Notes: generated from the sequence alone by a model not told the origin. DNA of 64,000 bases from Methylobacterium sp. Leaf125 (GCF_001423085.1 NZ_LMNU01000034.1:124001-188000); one strand, 5' to 3'. Shown: positions 8,680 to 17,360, counted from the stretch's first letter. A program made the numbers and translations.

Positions 8680-9840
8680 TCAGGTTCCGCGGGCGCCCCA
8701 GGAGGCGCCGAGATTGAGAATATCGTTCCAGGCGGCGAACAGCATGAGGAACAAGACCAGGGCGAGCCCGATGCGGAAGCCGATCTCCTGTGCCCGCTCG
8801 CTCAGGGGCCGGCCGCGAACGGCCTCGAAGGCGTAGAACAACAGGTGGCCCCCATCCAGCAGGGGCACGGGGAAGAGGTTGAGGAGGCCGATCGAGACCG
8901 AAAGCAACGCGATCAGCCCGACCAGGCCGGCAAGGCCGCCGCTCTGGGCCACGGCACCGGAGACGCGGGCGATGCCGATCGGTCCAGACAGCTGATCGGG
9001 GGATTCCCGGCCGGTGGCCAGCTTGCCGATGTAGTCGATCGTCCGGTCGACCACGAAGTAGGTCTCGTAAGTCCCCAGGCCGAGGGACTGGAGCGGGCCG
9101 TAATGCACGAGCTTGGCCTCGCTCGCCTTCGGACCCTGGATTCCCAAACGGCCGAAGCGGTGCCGCCCGAAGGGGGTCACATCCTCCTTGCGCTCCGGCA
9201 CGGCCACGAGCTCGCGGGTCTCGCCGCCGCGCTCGACCGTGAAGGTGAGGCTGGAGCCGGCCGCCCCCGACACCGTCCGCTGCATGTCGGTAAAGCTGTT
9301 GACCCGCGACCCGCCGATGGCGCGGATCACGTCGCCGGGCTCGAAGCCGGCGCGGGCCGCGGCGCTGTCGGGCATCACGGCCTCGACGCGGGCCGGCGTC
9401 TCGTAACGGCCGCCGACGTAGATGGCGCCGGAGAACAGCGCGATGGCGAGGATGAAGTTGGCGATCGGCCCGGCGGCCACGATGGCGGCGCGCTTCGGGA
9501 GGGACTGCGTCGGGAAGCTCGTGGCCCGCTCCTGCGGGGACATCCGGGCGACGGCCTCGGGGTCCGGAACGCTGGCGCCGTTGGCGTCGCCGTGGAACTT
9601 CACGTAGCCGCCGAGGGGGATCGCCGAGAGCTTCCAGCGCGTTCCGTGCCGGTCGTTGAAGCCGAAGAGTTCCGGTCCGAAACCGAGGGAGAAGGCGTGC
9701 ACGCCGACCCCGCACCAACGCCCCACCAGGAAGTGCCCCATCTCGTGCACGAACACGACGATGCTCAGCACGATCAGGAAGGGGATCACGGCGCCGAAGA
9801 ATCCGCTCGCCGTGCCGCCCATGGCGTTCAGGAAGTCCAT
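8680..9840 (-). CDS. rseP: site-2 intramembrane zinc metalloprotease RseP
   Basis: RseP-type protease cleaves transmembrane segments of anti-sigma factors and remnant signal peptides within the inner membrane. The 386-residue protein shows the zinc-binding HEMGH motif at residues 32-36 in the first transmembrane helix, a periplasmic PDZ domain (about 125-205, AGFEPGDVIRAIGGSRV) and the C-terminal LNLFPVPLLDGGH motif that supplies the third metal ligand. One PDZ domain is visible, as in many alphaproteobacterial homologues, against two in E. coli. It normally follows dxr directly; here an efflux cassette intervenes. Confidence 0.95.
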   Translation of the reverse strand: MDFLNAMGGTASGFFGAVIPFLIVLSIVVFVHEMGHFLVGRWCGVGVHAFSLGFGPELFGFNDRHGTRWKLSAIPLGGYVKFHGDANGASVPDPEAVARMSPQERATSFPTQSLPKRAAIVAAGPIANFILAIALFSGAIYVGGRYETPARVEAVMPDSAAARAGFEPGDVIRAIGGSRVNSFTDMQRTVSGAAGSSLTFTVERGGETRELVAVPERKEDVTPFGRHRFGRLGIQGPKASEAKLVHYGPLQSLGLGTYETYFVVDRTIDYIGKLATGRESPDQLSGPIGIARVSGAVAQSGGLAGLVGLIALLSVSIGLLNLFPVPLLDGGHLLFYAFEAVRGRPLSERAQEIGFRIGLALVLFLMLFAAWNDILNLGASWGARGT

Positions 9841-10025
9841 TGGTCGATCCTCTCGGCCTCCCCCGGGGCCGTCGCTCCGCTGTAGCAGATCGGATGTGTT
9901 GAACGCGAACGCAAACCTTTCGACCGGGTTTTGCGGTCGCAGGGGGGTCAGCGGACCGGACTATCCCCGCATTCCCGAGGTCACGGTAAAGAACCACGGC
10001 GGCTTCGAAGCAGCCAGCAAAGTCC

Positions 10026-11606
10026 TCAGTGACCGCCACCGGCGCCGGCCGCGGCCCGGGGCCGCCGGATGAAGGGCACGGCGCAGGCCATGGCCACGAA
10101 CAGGAAGGTCAAGACCAGGAACACGTCGGTGAAACCCATCACCAAGCCCTGGAGGCGCACGGTGTTCATCAGGGCCTTCAGCGCCATCGCGTCGGCGTTG
10201 CCGCCGAGCACCTCGAACTGCCGGCGGGTCATCTCCAGGCGCTCGAGGACGGCGGTGTTGGTCCAGGTGAAGCGCTCGTGCAGGCGGGCGAGGTGCAGGT
10301 CCCAGCGGTCGTTCAGGACGGTGTTGATCAGCGCGAGCCCGACGGCACCGCCGAGGTTGCGGGTGAGGTTGTAGAGGCCGGAGGCGTTCTTCATGCGCGC
10401 CGGCGGCAAGGTGCCGAGGGCGATGTTGTTGATCGGGATCATGCACAGCATCAGCGAACAGCCACGCAGGATCTGCGGCACCAGGAGTTCCCAGAAGTCC
10501 CAGTCCTTGGTCAGGCCGGTGACCATCCAGGTGCCGGTGGCGAACCCGAGGAAGCCGAGCCCCATCATCAGGCGCGGATCGACCTTGCCCGAGAAGCGCC
10601 CGGCGATCGGCGCGGTGGCGAACATGCAGAGGCCGGAAACGAACATCGTCTCGCCGATCTGGAGTGCCGAGTAGCCGCGCACGCGCCCGAGATAGACCGG
10701 GTAGAGATAGGTCAGGCCGTAGAGGCCGATGCCGAGGACGAAGCTGAAGATGCAGCCGGCCGTGAAGTTGCGGTCGGAGAAGGCGCGCAGGTCGACGATG
10801 GGCTCGGCGGCCGTGAAGGCCCGCCAGAAGAAGGCGGGTCCGGCGGTCAGGCAGACGATCGCGCAGGCGAGGACCGCCTCGTCGGCGAGCCAATCGTGGT
10901 TCGGCCCTTCCTCCAGCACGTATTCGAGGCAGCCGAGCATCAGGGCCATGAACACGAGGCCGAACCAGTCGAAGCGCTTGAACAGGGCCAGATTCGGCTC
11001 GTCGAAATCGACCAGCAGGTAGGTCGACACCGTCACGAAGATGCCCGGCACGACGTTGACGAGGAACAGCCAGTGCCGGTCGAAAAGGTCGGTGAGGTAT
11101 CCGCCGACGGTGGGCCCGATGGTGGGCGCGAGCGTCGCCACGAGGCCGATCATCGGCGAGACGATGGAGCGCTTCGAGGGCGGGAAGATCGTGAAGGCGG
11201 AGGCGAAGACAGTCGGGATCATGCCGCCGCCGATGAAGCCCTGCGCCGCCCGCCAGAGGATCATCTCGTTGATCGAGGTGGAGGTGGCGCACATCAGGCT
11301 CATCAGCGTGAAGCCGCCGGCCGAGATCACGAACATCCAGCGCGTGGAGACGACCCGCGACAGGAAGCCGGACAACGGGATCGAGATCACCTCGGCGATG
11401 AGGTAGCTGGTCTGCACCCAGGGGATCTCGTCGCCCGAGGCCGACAGGCCGGCCTGGATCTCGGCCAGCGAGGCCGAGACGATCTGGATGTCCAGGATCG
11501 CCATGAACATCCCGAACACCATGCAGACGAACGCCACCATGCGGCGGCGGTCCAGCGGCGGCTCGGCGGCCGGTGGGGCCGATGCCAGGGTGGCGGTCGC
11601 GGCCAT
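10026..11606 (-). CDS. DHA2-family MFS multidrug efflux permease (EmrB-like)
   Basis: A 526-residue inner-membrane drug/proton antiporter of the 14-helix DHA2 family. It begins with a short cytoplasmic tail, then helix 1 (VAFVCMVFGMFMAILDIQIV). It has the family signature around the second helix pair (SGFLSRVVSTRW) and the GFIGGGMIPTVFASAF stretch typical of EmrB relatives, with a hydrophobic final helix near residues 490-510. It lies 9 bp after the membrane-fusion gene, so the two are one operon and should form a tripartite pump with an outer-membrane channel not present in this window. Substrate unknown. It sits between dxr and rseP as part of an inserted cassette. Confidence 0.9.
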   Translation of the reverse strand: MAATATLASAPPAAEPPLDRRRMVAFVCMVFGMFMAILDIQIVSASLAEIQAGLSASGDEIPWVQTSYLIAEVISIPLSGFLSRVVSTRWMFVISAGGFTLMSLMCATSTSINEMILWRAAQGFIGGGMIPTVFASAFTIFPPSKRSIVSPMIGLVATLAPTIGPTVGGYLTDLFDRHWLFLVNVVPGIFVTVSTYLLVDFDEPNLALFKRFDWFGLVFMALMLGCLEYVLEEGPNHDWLADEAVLACAIVCLTAGPAFFWRAFTAAEPIVDLRAFSDRNFTAGCIFSFVLGIGLYGLTYLYPVYLGRVRGYSALQIGETMFVSGLCMFATAPIAGRFSGKVDPRLMMGLGFLGFATGTWMVTGLTKDWDFWELLVPQILRGCSLMLCMIPINNIALGTLPPARMKNASGLYNLTRNLGGAVGLALINTVLNDRWDLHLARLHERFTWTNTAVLERLEMTRRQFEVLGGNADAMALKALMNTVRLQGLVMGFTDVFLVLTFLFVAMACAVPFIRRPRAAAGAGGGH

Positions 11607-11615
11607 CGGCGGCGC

Positions 11616-12851
11616 CTAGTGCCGGGAGGCCGTGCGGAGCCGGTCGTCCCCGACCGCGGTCTCGGCGCTATCGCGCGTGTCCACCCGGACGGTCACCGAA
11701 AGGCCTGGCCGCAGGATGCCCTCGCGGGCGACATCGGCCGGCACGTGGACCCGCACCGGCAGGCGCTGGACGATCTTGGTGAAGTTGCCGGTGGCATTGT
11801 CGGGCGGCAGCAGGCTGAAGACCGAGCCGGACGCGGGGGAGAACGACTCGACCTCGCCGACGATGTCGCGGTCCGGGTAGGCGTCCACCGCGATGTGCAC
11901 GCGCTGGCCCGGATGCATGCGCTCGACCTGGGTCTCCTTGAAGTTCGCGTCGATGCGGACGCTCTCCAGGGGGACCAGGGCGGCGATGCGCGAACCCGGG
12001 GAGACATAGGCGCCGGCCTCCGCGGCCTTGTTGCCGATCACGCCGTCGAAGGGCGCCCGGATCGTGGTGAAGTCCAGGTCGCGCGCGGCCCTGGCTTCGG
12101 CGGTGCGCAGTTCGGCGGCGAGGCCCTCCGCCTCCTTGCCCTGCGCCCGCAGCACCTCGACATTGGCCCGCATGGCCACGAGGGAGGCCTCGGCCCCCTT
12201 CACCGCGGCCTCCGTCCGGTCGCGGTCTGCCCGCGCCTGCTCGATGCGTGCCTTGGCGACGAAATCGACCTTCTCGAGTTGCTGCTGGCGGGCATAATCG
12301 GCCGCGGCGCGGACCGCATCGGCCCGGTTGGCGTCGATCTGGGCCGAGGCCTGCAGCATCTGCGCCTGCGCGGCCTCGACCTGGCGGGCGATGCGGGCGA
12401 TGGCCGCCTGCTGCGTCTCCAGCTTGTCGTGGGCGGCCTGCGCGGCGAGGCGATAATCGCCGTCGTCGATCCGGGCGATCACGTCGCCCTTGTGCATCGC
12501 CTGCCCATTCACGACCGGAACCGCCGCGAGATAGCCGGGGATCTTGGCGGCCAGGACCGAGATGTCGGCCTGGACATAGGCGTCGTCGGTGCTGACGAAG
12601 AAGCGTCCGACGGTCCACCAGGCATGCGCCTTGTAGGCGCCGCCGCCGAGGGCGGCGAGGAGCAGCGTCGCCAGGACGAACTTGCGCGTCCGCCGGGGTT
12701 TGACGCGCGCCTCACCCAGCGGCGGCACGATGACCGCCGGCGCCATCGCCTGGGCCGGGACGGCCGCCGGAGGCGCCGCCACCGTCCGTGTCTCGACAGC
12801 GTCGACCGGAACCGGCTCGGCTCGAAACCCGTCGTCCTCGCGCAAGCTCAT
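11616..12851 (-). CDS. HlyD-family membrane fusion protein (EmrA-like)
   Basis: The periplasmic adaptor of the pump: 411 residues with an N-terminal cytoplasmic tail, one transmembrane anchor (about residues 52-75), a biotinyl-lipoyl half-motif (about 95-125, ADISVLAAKIPGYL), a long alpha-helical hairpin (about 130-235, rich in Ala/Gln/Arg) and beta-barrel domains with the FDGVIGNKAAEAGAYVSPGS signature. The ATG at 12851 has no good Shine-Dalgarno sequence. Instead it overlaps the stop codon of a short repetitive leader frame (12848-12925), which suggests coupled translation. It is divergent from the TetR gene across two identical palindromes. Confidence 0.9.
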   Translation of the reverse strand: MSLREDDGFRAEPVPVDAVETRTVAAPPAAVPAQAMAPAVIVPPLGEARVKPRRTRKFVLATLLLAALGGGAYKAHAWWTVGRFFVSTDDAYVQADISVLAAKIPGYLAAVPVVNGQAMHKGDVIARIDDGDYRLAAQAAHDKLETQQAAIARIARQVEAAQAQMLQASAQIDANRADAVRAAADYARQQQLEKVDFVAKARIEQARADRDRTEAAVKGAEASLVAMRANVEVLRAQGKEAEGLAAELRTAEARAARDLDFTTIRAPFDGVIGNKAAEAGAYVSPGSRIAALVPLESVRIDANFKETQVERMHPGQRVHIAVDAYPDRDIVGEVESFSPASGSVFSLLPPDNATGNFTKIVQRLPVRVHVPADVAREGILRPGLSVTVRVDTRDSAETAVGDDRLRTASRH

Positions 12852-12925
12852 GACTTCGATCTCATGGACGACGTTCTCACGGACTTCGATCTCATGGACT
12901 TCGATCTCATGGACTTCGATCTCAT
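12848..12925 (-). CDS. possible 25-residue leader peptide of the efflux operon
   Basis: A short minus-strand frame made entirely of the 15-bp tandem repeat. It encodes MRSKS three times, then VRTSS, then MRSKS, and ends in TGA overlapping the emrA ATG (…TCATGA). Each repeat supplies its own in-frame ATG or GTG. The upstream Shine-Dalgarno match is weak (GGA eight bases before the first ATG). Whether it is translated is inference; the exact abutment to emrA is what is seen. Confidence 0.3.
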   Translation of the reverse strand: MRSKSMRSKSMRSKSVRTSSMRSKS

Positions 12926-12927
12926 GG
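12853..12927. repeat. five-copy 15-bp tandem repeat before emrA
   Basis: The unit ACTTCGATCTCATGG occurs at 12853-12867, 12883-12897, 12898-12912 and 12913-12927 without mismatch. A diverged copy (11 of 15 identical) fills 12868-12882, so five units run head to tail over 75 bp between the emrA start and the first TetR-type palindrome. Copy number could vary by slippage, changing leader length in steps of five codons. Confidence 0.95.
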
Positions 12928-12952
12928 CATCGATCCGGTTCTTCGAAGGAGT

Positions 12953-12971
12953 TGACCGAACCGTTCGGTCA
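12953..12971. promoter_or_regulatory. TetR-type operator, copy 1 (emrA side)
   Basis: TGACCGAACCGTTCGGTCA is a perfect palindrome with nine-base arms around a central C. It lies about 28 bases upstream of the leader frame of the efflux operon. An identical copy is next to the TetR gene, so the local TetR protein is the obvious ligand. Confidence 0.85.
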
Positions 12972-13018
12972 TTTTCGGGGCCATGCACGCTGGCGCGGCC
13001 TGGGGCATTCAGATATTA

Positions 13019-13037
13019 TGACCGAACCGTTCGGTCA
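13019..13037. promoter_or_regulatory. TetR-type operator, copy 2 (tetR side)
   Basis: Identical to the 19-bp palindrome at 12953-12971 and 66 bp away from it, start to start. It ends 15 bases before the chosen TetR start codon, as expected for autorepression. Confidence 0.85.
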
Positions 13038-13052
13038 ATGAGGATCCACACC

Positions 13053-13697
13053 ATGGCGACCGCAGATACCGCGCTCGATGCGCGGGAACGCACATCGGGC
13101 GAGACCGACAAGCGTCGCCAGATCCTCGACGGCGCGCGCGCGGTCTTCATGGCCTCCGGCTTCGACGGCGCCAGCATGGGCGAGATCGCCAAGGCGGCAG
13201 GCGTCTCGAAGGGGACGCTCTACGTCTACTTCGACAGCAAGGAAGCCTTGTTCGAGGATCTGGCGCTGTCCGAGAAGCGGGGTCTCGCCGAGGTGCTGTT
13301 CCGCCTCGACGCCGACGATCCCGACGTGCGCAGTGTCCTCACCCGGCTCGGGCGGAGCTACCTCGCCGAGATGATCCGGCCGGAGCACGTCACGGTGATT
13401 CGGATGGTGATCGGCGCCTGCGAGAAGTTCCCGCGCCTGGGCCAAGCCTTCTTCGAGGCCGGGCCGGTGCAGGGCACGACGCGGCTGGCCGCCTATCTCG
13501 ACGCGCAGGTGGCGGCGTCGCGCCTGCGCCCGGCCGATACGAATCTCGCCGCGCGCCAGTTCCTGCAGATCTGCCAGGCCGGATTGCTGACGCGCCTGCT
13601 CTTCAACGCCGGCGACGGCGTCTCCCAGGCGGAGATCGAGCACAACGTCAGCGAGGCCGTGCGCGTGTTCCTGGCCGGCTACAGCCCCGAAGCTTGA
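13053..13697 (+). CDS. TetR/AcrR-family repressor of the adjacent efflux operon
   Basis: A 214-residue DNA-binding repressor. The N-terminal three-helix HTH (about residues 22-68) shows the family pattern: RRQILDGARAVFMASGFDGA, then MGEIAKAAGVSKGTLYVYFDS. An all-helical ligand-binding and dimerisation domain follows, with LTRLGRSYLAEM and a C-terminal helix. ATG at 13053 is preferred because AGGA lies eight bases upstream; an ATG at 13038 abuts the palindrome. It is divergent from the pump genes with two identical operators between, and converges on dxr with 8 bp. The inducer is unknown. Confidence 0.92.
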   Translation: MATADTALDARERTSGETDKRRQILDGARAVFMASGFDGASMGEIAKAAGVSKGTLYVYFDSKEALFEDLALSEKRGLAEVLFRLDADDPDVRSVLTRLGRSYLAEMIRPEHVTVIRMVIGACEKFPRLGQAFFEAGPVQGTTRLAAYLDAQVAASRLRPADTNLAARQFLQICQAGLLTRLLFNAGDGVSQAEIEHNVSEAVRVFLAGYSPEA

Positions 13698-13705
13698 GCC
13701 CCGGG

Positions 13706-14869
13706 TCAGGCCGCCGTGAGGGCCTGGCTGCTCCAGCGACGAACCTCGGCATCGATGGCCAGGGCCTCGTCGACATCCGCGGGCGCGGTCCGGTACGGGC
13801 CGGCGAAGTGCGCGCAGGCGCGCTCGACCAGGTCGGCGATGCCGTAGAAGCCGATCGCCCCCTTGATGAAGGCCGCGACCGCGATCTCGTTGGCCGCGTT
13901 CATCACCGTGGGCGCGGCGCCTCCGGCGGCGAGCGCCGCCCGGGCGATGCGCAGGCAGGGGAAGCGCGCCTCGTCGGCGGCCTCGAAGGTCAGGCTGCCG
14001 GCAGCGGCGAGGTCGAGGTGGCGACCGCGGGCGATCGTCAGGCGCTCGCCGAGACCCAGGCAATGCGCGATCGGCACCCGCATGTCCGGCATGGCGAGGC
14101 CCGCCGTCACCGCGCCGTCACGCCAGTAGACGAGGCCGTGCACGATCGATTGCGGATGGACGATGACGTCGAGGCGCTCGGGTTCGAGGGCGAACAGGTG
14201 ATGCGCCTCGATCAGCTCCAGCCCCTTGTTCATCAGGGAGGCCGAATCGATGTTGATCTTCATGCCCATCGACCAGGTCGGGTGGGCGGCGGCCTCCGCG
14301 GGCGAAGCGGCGGCGATGCGCTCGCGGGTCCAGGTGCGGAACGGACCGCCCGAGGCGGTGATGGTCATCTTCGCGACGTCGTCGAGGCGGCCGTCTCCGA
14401 GGGCCTGCGCGAGGGCGTTGTGCTCGGAATCGACCGGCAGCAGGGTGGCGCCGTAGCGCTTGGCGTCGCGCATGAAGGCGTCGCCGGCGCAGACCAGGCT
14501 CTCCTTGTTGGCAAGCGCGACGGTACGGCCGAGCTTCAGCGCCGCGTGGGTCGGGCGCAGGCCGGCGGCACCGCTGACCGCCGCCACTACGATGTCGGCA
14601 TCCCGGGCGACCGCCTCGAGGACGGCGCCCTCCCCGGCCCCGTTCCGGATACCGGTATGGGCCAGGGCGTCGCGCAGGGCCGGACCGGTGGATTCGTCGG
14701 CCAGGGCCACGAAATCGGGCTGCAGATTGCCGGCCAGCCGGGTGATGGCCTCGACATCGCGCCCCGCCACCAGACCGCCGATGCGGAAGCGATCGGGATG
14801 CTGCAGCAGCAGGTCGATGGTCGATTGGCCGATGGAGCCGGTGGCGCCGAGAATGGTGACGGTCAGCAA
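13706..14869 (-). CDS. dxr: 1-deoxy-D-xylulose 5-phosphate reductoisomerase
   Basis: Dxr converts DXP to 2-C-methyl-erythritol 4-phosphate with NADPH, the committed step of the MEP isoprenoid pathway; its product line feeds UppS next door. The 387-residue protein begins with the NADPH-binding GATGSIGQS motif (residues 8-16). It contains LANKESLVCAG and the metal-binding LPVDSEHNA segment, then TASGGPFR and the HPTWSMGMKINIDSASLMNKGLE active-site block, cited here in part. Length is normal. It follows cdsA after 12 bp in the leftward operon. Confidence 0.96.
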   Translation of the reverse strand: MLTVTILGATGSIGQSTIDLLLQHPDRFRIGGLVAGRDVEAITRLAGNLQPDFVALADESTGPALRDALAHTGIRNGAGEGAVLEAVARDADIVVAAVSGAAGLRPTHAALKLGRTVALANKESLVCAGDAFMRDAKRYGATLLPVDSEHNALAQALGDGRLDDVAKMTITASGGPFRTWTRERIAAASPAEAAAHPTWSMGMKINIDSASLMNKGLELIEAHHLFALEPERLDVIVHPQSIVHGLVYWRDGAVTAGLAMPDMRVPIAHCLGLGERLTIARGRHLDLAAAGSLTFEAADEARFPCLRIARAALAAGGAAPTVMNAANEIAVAAFIKGAIGFYGIADLVERACAHFAGPYRTAPADVDEALAIDAEVRRWSSQALTAA

Positions 14870-14881
14870 CGGAAGGGTCCT

Positions 14882-15745
14882 TCAGGCCGCCACGAAGCGG
14901 CGGGCGATGAGATAGAAGCCGGCCAGGACGGCCACGGCGAAGAAGCCGTCGAGGCGATCCATGACCCCGCCATGGCCGGGAATGGCGCGGCCCGAATCCT
15001 TCACGCCGTAGCGGCGCTTGAGGGCGGATTCGACGAGATCCCCGGCCTGACTCAGGACGGAGGCGGTGGCGCTGATGAGGGCGACGAGGGCGAGCGAGGT
15101 GGTCGCGAGATCGCTCCAGCCATGGTCACGCGCGACCACCACCAGGGCGACGCCGGCCAGGGTGCCGGCCGCGAGGCCGCCGAGCGCTCCGGACCAGGTC
15201 TTCTTCGGGCTGACCTTCGGCATCAGCTTCGGACCGCCGAAGGTCCGGCCGGTGAAGTAGGCGATGATGTCGGTGGACCAGACCACGGCGAACATCCAGG
15301 CCGGTCCCAGGATGCCGATGGCGGGATCGTCGCGCAGGGCGGTCGGGACCAGGGCGATCACCGCCGAGCTCGCGAGGCCCGCGAGAGCCCGCCCCCGCCC
15401 GGCCCCGCCACGGGCCACGGCCGTCACGAGCACGGCCCCGACGGCACCGACCCCGAGGGTCATCCCGGGCGCCGCGTCCCCGTGCAGGCAGAGGACGAGG
15501 CCGAACAGGGTGGCGGCCGTGAGCGCCAGGACGAGGCGCCGGGGGACGACCGCGCTCATGCCGATCCACTCGGCGGCGAAGACGATCCCGGCGGCGAGCC
15601 AGATCACCGCGAAGGGCCAGCCGCCGAGGACCAGGGCCGACAGCACGACCGCGCCGAGCAGGACGGCCGAGACCAGGCGGGTCTGGAACTCACGGCTGGC
15701 GAGGAGGCCGCGCTGCGAGGCGGGTGCCGCCTCTCCGGGTGCCAT
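14882..15745 (-). CDS. cdsA: phosphatidate cytidylyltransferase
   Basis: CdsA makes CDP-diacylglycerol from phosphatidate and CTP, the branch point for all membrane phospholipids. It has 287 residues with about eight hydrophobic segments. The C-terminal signature is clear: LKRRYGVKDSG, then IPGHGGVMDRLDG, with the conserved lysine, aspartates and histidine. The start is 2 bp after the uppS stop, consistent with one transcript uppS-cdsA-dxr. Confidence 0.94.
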   Translation of the reverse strand: MAPGEAAPASQRGLLASREFQTRLVSAVLLGAVVLSALVLGGWPFAVIWLAAGIVFAAEWIGMSAVVPRRLVLALTAATLFGLVLCLHGDAAPGMTLGVGAVGAVLVTAVARGGAGRGRALAGLASSAVIALVPTALRDDPAIGILGPAWMFAVVWSTDIIAYFTGRTFGGPKLMPKVSPKKTWSGALGGLAAGTLAGVALVVVARDHGWSDLATTSLALVALISATASVLSQAGDLVESALKRRYGVKDSGRAIPGHGGVMDRLDGFFAVAVLAGFYLIARRFVAA

Positions 15746-15747
15746 GG

Positions 15748-16617
15748 TCAGCCGGCCTTGCCACTGAGGCCGCCGAAGCGACGATCGCGGCGGTGGTACT
15801 CGTCGACGGCGGCGCGGAAGGCGGCGTGGTCGAAATCCGGCCAGAACTCCGGCACGATCACGTATTCCGCGTAGGCGGTCTGCCAGGTGAGGAAGTTCGA
15901 CAGGCGCTGCTCGCCGGAGGTGCGGATCACGAGATCCGGGTCCGGGATGCCGGTGGTGTCGAGGGCGCCCGTGAGCACGTCGAGATCGATGGCTTCGGGC
16001 GACAGCCGTCCCGCCGCCACGTCCCGGGCGAGGCTGCGGACCGCCCGCAGGATCTCCTGCCGGCCGCCGTAGTTGAAGGCCACGATCAGGGTCAGGCCGG
16101 TATTGGCCCGGGTCCGCTGCTCGGCCTCGTCGAGCAATCCGGCGATATCCGCCGGCAGTCCCTCGCGCTCACCGATGATGCGGATGCGGACGTTGTTGCC
16201 GTGGAGATCCGCCAGGTCGCGGCGGACGAAGAGCTTCATCAGGCCCATGAGGTCCGCGACTTCGGCCGGCGGCCGACGCCAGTTCTCGGACGAGAAGCTG
16301 TAGATCGTCAGGTAGCGCACACCGAGTTCGATGGCGGAGCGCACGGCGCGCCGGACCGCCTCGACGCCACGCCGATGCCCCTCGACCCGCGGGAGCCCGC
16401 GATCGGAGGCCCAGCGGCCGTTCCCATCCATGATGATGGCGACGTGCGTCGGGGGCGCCGCCAGGGCGGGCACGGGGGAGCCCGGATAGACCGCCGCAGC
16501 GTTCTCCGCCGCGCCCAGCGCGACGTCCGTGCCGTGCACCCTCGCCGTCTCGATCTGACGCGCGCCTTCTGAGCGACCCAACGCGCTTCTCCCCCAACCG
16601 TCTCTCGTGCCGATCAC
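15748..16617 (-). CDS. uppS: undecaprenyl diphosphate synthase
   Basis: UppS condenses eight isopentenyl units onto farnesyl diphosphate to make the C55 carrier for peptidoglycan and O-antigen. The catalytic motif IIMDGNGRWA is present with Asp64. It is followed by RGLPRVEGHRRG, the YLTIYSFSSENWRRP block and the C-terminal DLVIRTSGEQRLSNFL signature. At 289 residues it is about 35-40 longer than E. coli UppS; the excess is an N-terminal extension of low similarity, so a start nearer residue 35 is possible, though the ATG at 16617 is the best visible. Confidence 0.93.
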   Translation of the reverse strand: MIGTRDGWGRSALGRSEGARQIETARVHGTDVALGAAENAAAVYPGSPVPALAAPPTHVAIIMDGNGRWASDRGLPRVEGHRRGVEAVRRAVRSAIELGVRYLTIYSFSSENWRRPPAEVADLMGLMKLFVRRDLADLHGNNVRIRIIGEREGLPADIAGLLDEAEQRTRANTGLTLIVAFNYGGRQEILRAVRSLARDVAAGRLSPEAIDLDVLTGALDTTGIPDPDLVIRTSGEQRLSNFLTWQTAYAEYVIVPEFWPDFDHAAFRAAVDEYHRRDRRFGGLSGKAG

Positions 16618-16644
16618 ACGTGGTCCCGATCCCGATCCTGGATC

Positions 16645-17211
16645 CTAGACCTGCATGATCTCCTTCTCCTTGGCGGCGAGCACGCCGTCGATCTCGGCAA
16701 TGAACTGGTCGGTGGCCTTCTGGACATCGCCGGCCTGACGCTTCTCGTCATCTTCGCTGATCGCGCCGTCCTTCTCCAGCTTCTTGAGATGGTCCAGACC
16801 GTCACGGCGGACGTGGCGGACGGCGACGCGCGCTTCCTCGGTGTACTTGTGGGCGACCTTGACCATCTCCTTGCGGCGCTGCTCGTTCATCTCGGGCACG
16901 CGCAGGCGGATGGTCTGGCCCTCGGTCTGCGGGTTCATGCCGAGGTCGGATTCGCGGATCGCCTTCTCGACGGCGGCGATCATGCCGCGGTCCCAGACCG
17001 AGATGCTGAGCAGACGGGGCTCGGGCACGCTCACCGTCGCCACCTGGGCCATGGGCATCATCGCTCCGTAGGCGTCGACCTGGATCGGATCGAGGATGCT
17101 CGGGGTCGCGCGGCCGGTCCGGAGCGATCCGAGATCACCCTTCAACGACGCCACGGCGCCCTGCATGCGACGCTTGATGTCGTTCAGGTCGAATTCTGGA
17201 ATGGCTGCCAT
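16645..17211 (-). CDS. frr: ribosome recycling factor
   Basis: Frr, with EF-G, splits post-termination ribosomes. The 188-residue protein has the expected layout: an N-terminal helix (FDLNDIKRRMQGAVASLK), LRTGRATPSILDPI leading into the small beta domain, and two long C-terminal helices carrying NEQRRKEMVK and VRHVRRDGLDHLKK. Length is standard. The gene normally follows pyrH directly; here a BLUF gene and its own spacing intervene. Confidence 0.97.
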   Translation of the reverse strand: MAAIPEFDLNDIKRRMQGAVASLKGDLGSLRTGRATPSILDPIQVDAYGAMMPMAQVATVSVPEPRLLSISVWDRGMIAAVEKAIRESDLGMNPQTEGQTIRLRVPEMNEQRRKEMVKVAHKYTEEARVAVRHVRRDGLDHLKKLEKDGAISEDDEKRQAGDVQKATDQFIAEIDGVLAAKEKEIMQV

Positions 17212-17360
17212 GCTGGACTATCCCGACGCGAACTTGAGGGAGTGGGTCGGGCCGCCGGGGCCCGTTCGTGGGCCTCAATGAACCAAAATCCAGTGGGTCG
17301 CAAATGGCGTTCGCGTCGTTTCGGCAGGAAACCCCCGAGCCGGGCGCGCGCGCTGCGCGC

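Noticed and set aside
10029..13040. Stop-free plus-strand frame of about 1000 codons opposite the efflux genes, continuous with tetR
   Set aside because: It is the antisense shadow of two GC-rich genes. Its product is low-complexity His/Asp/Gly/Arg sequence with no family resemblance, and the tetR start has its own ribosome binding site.
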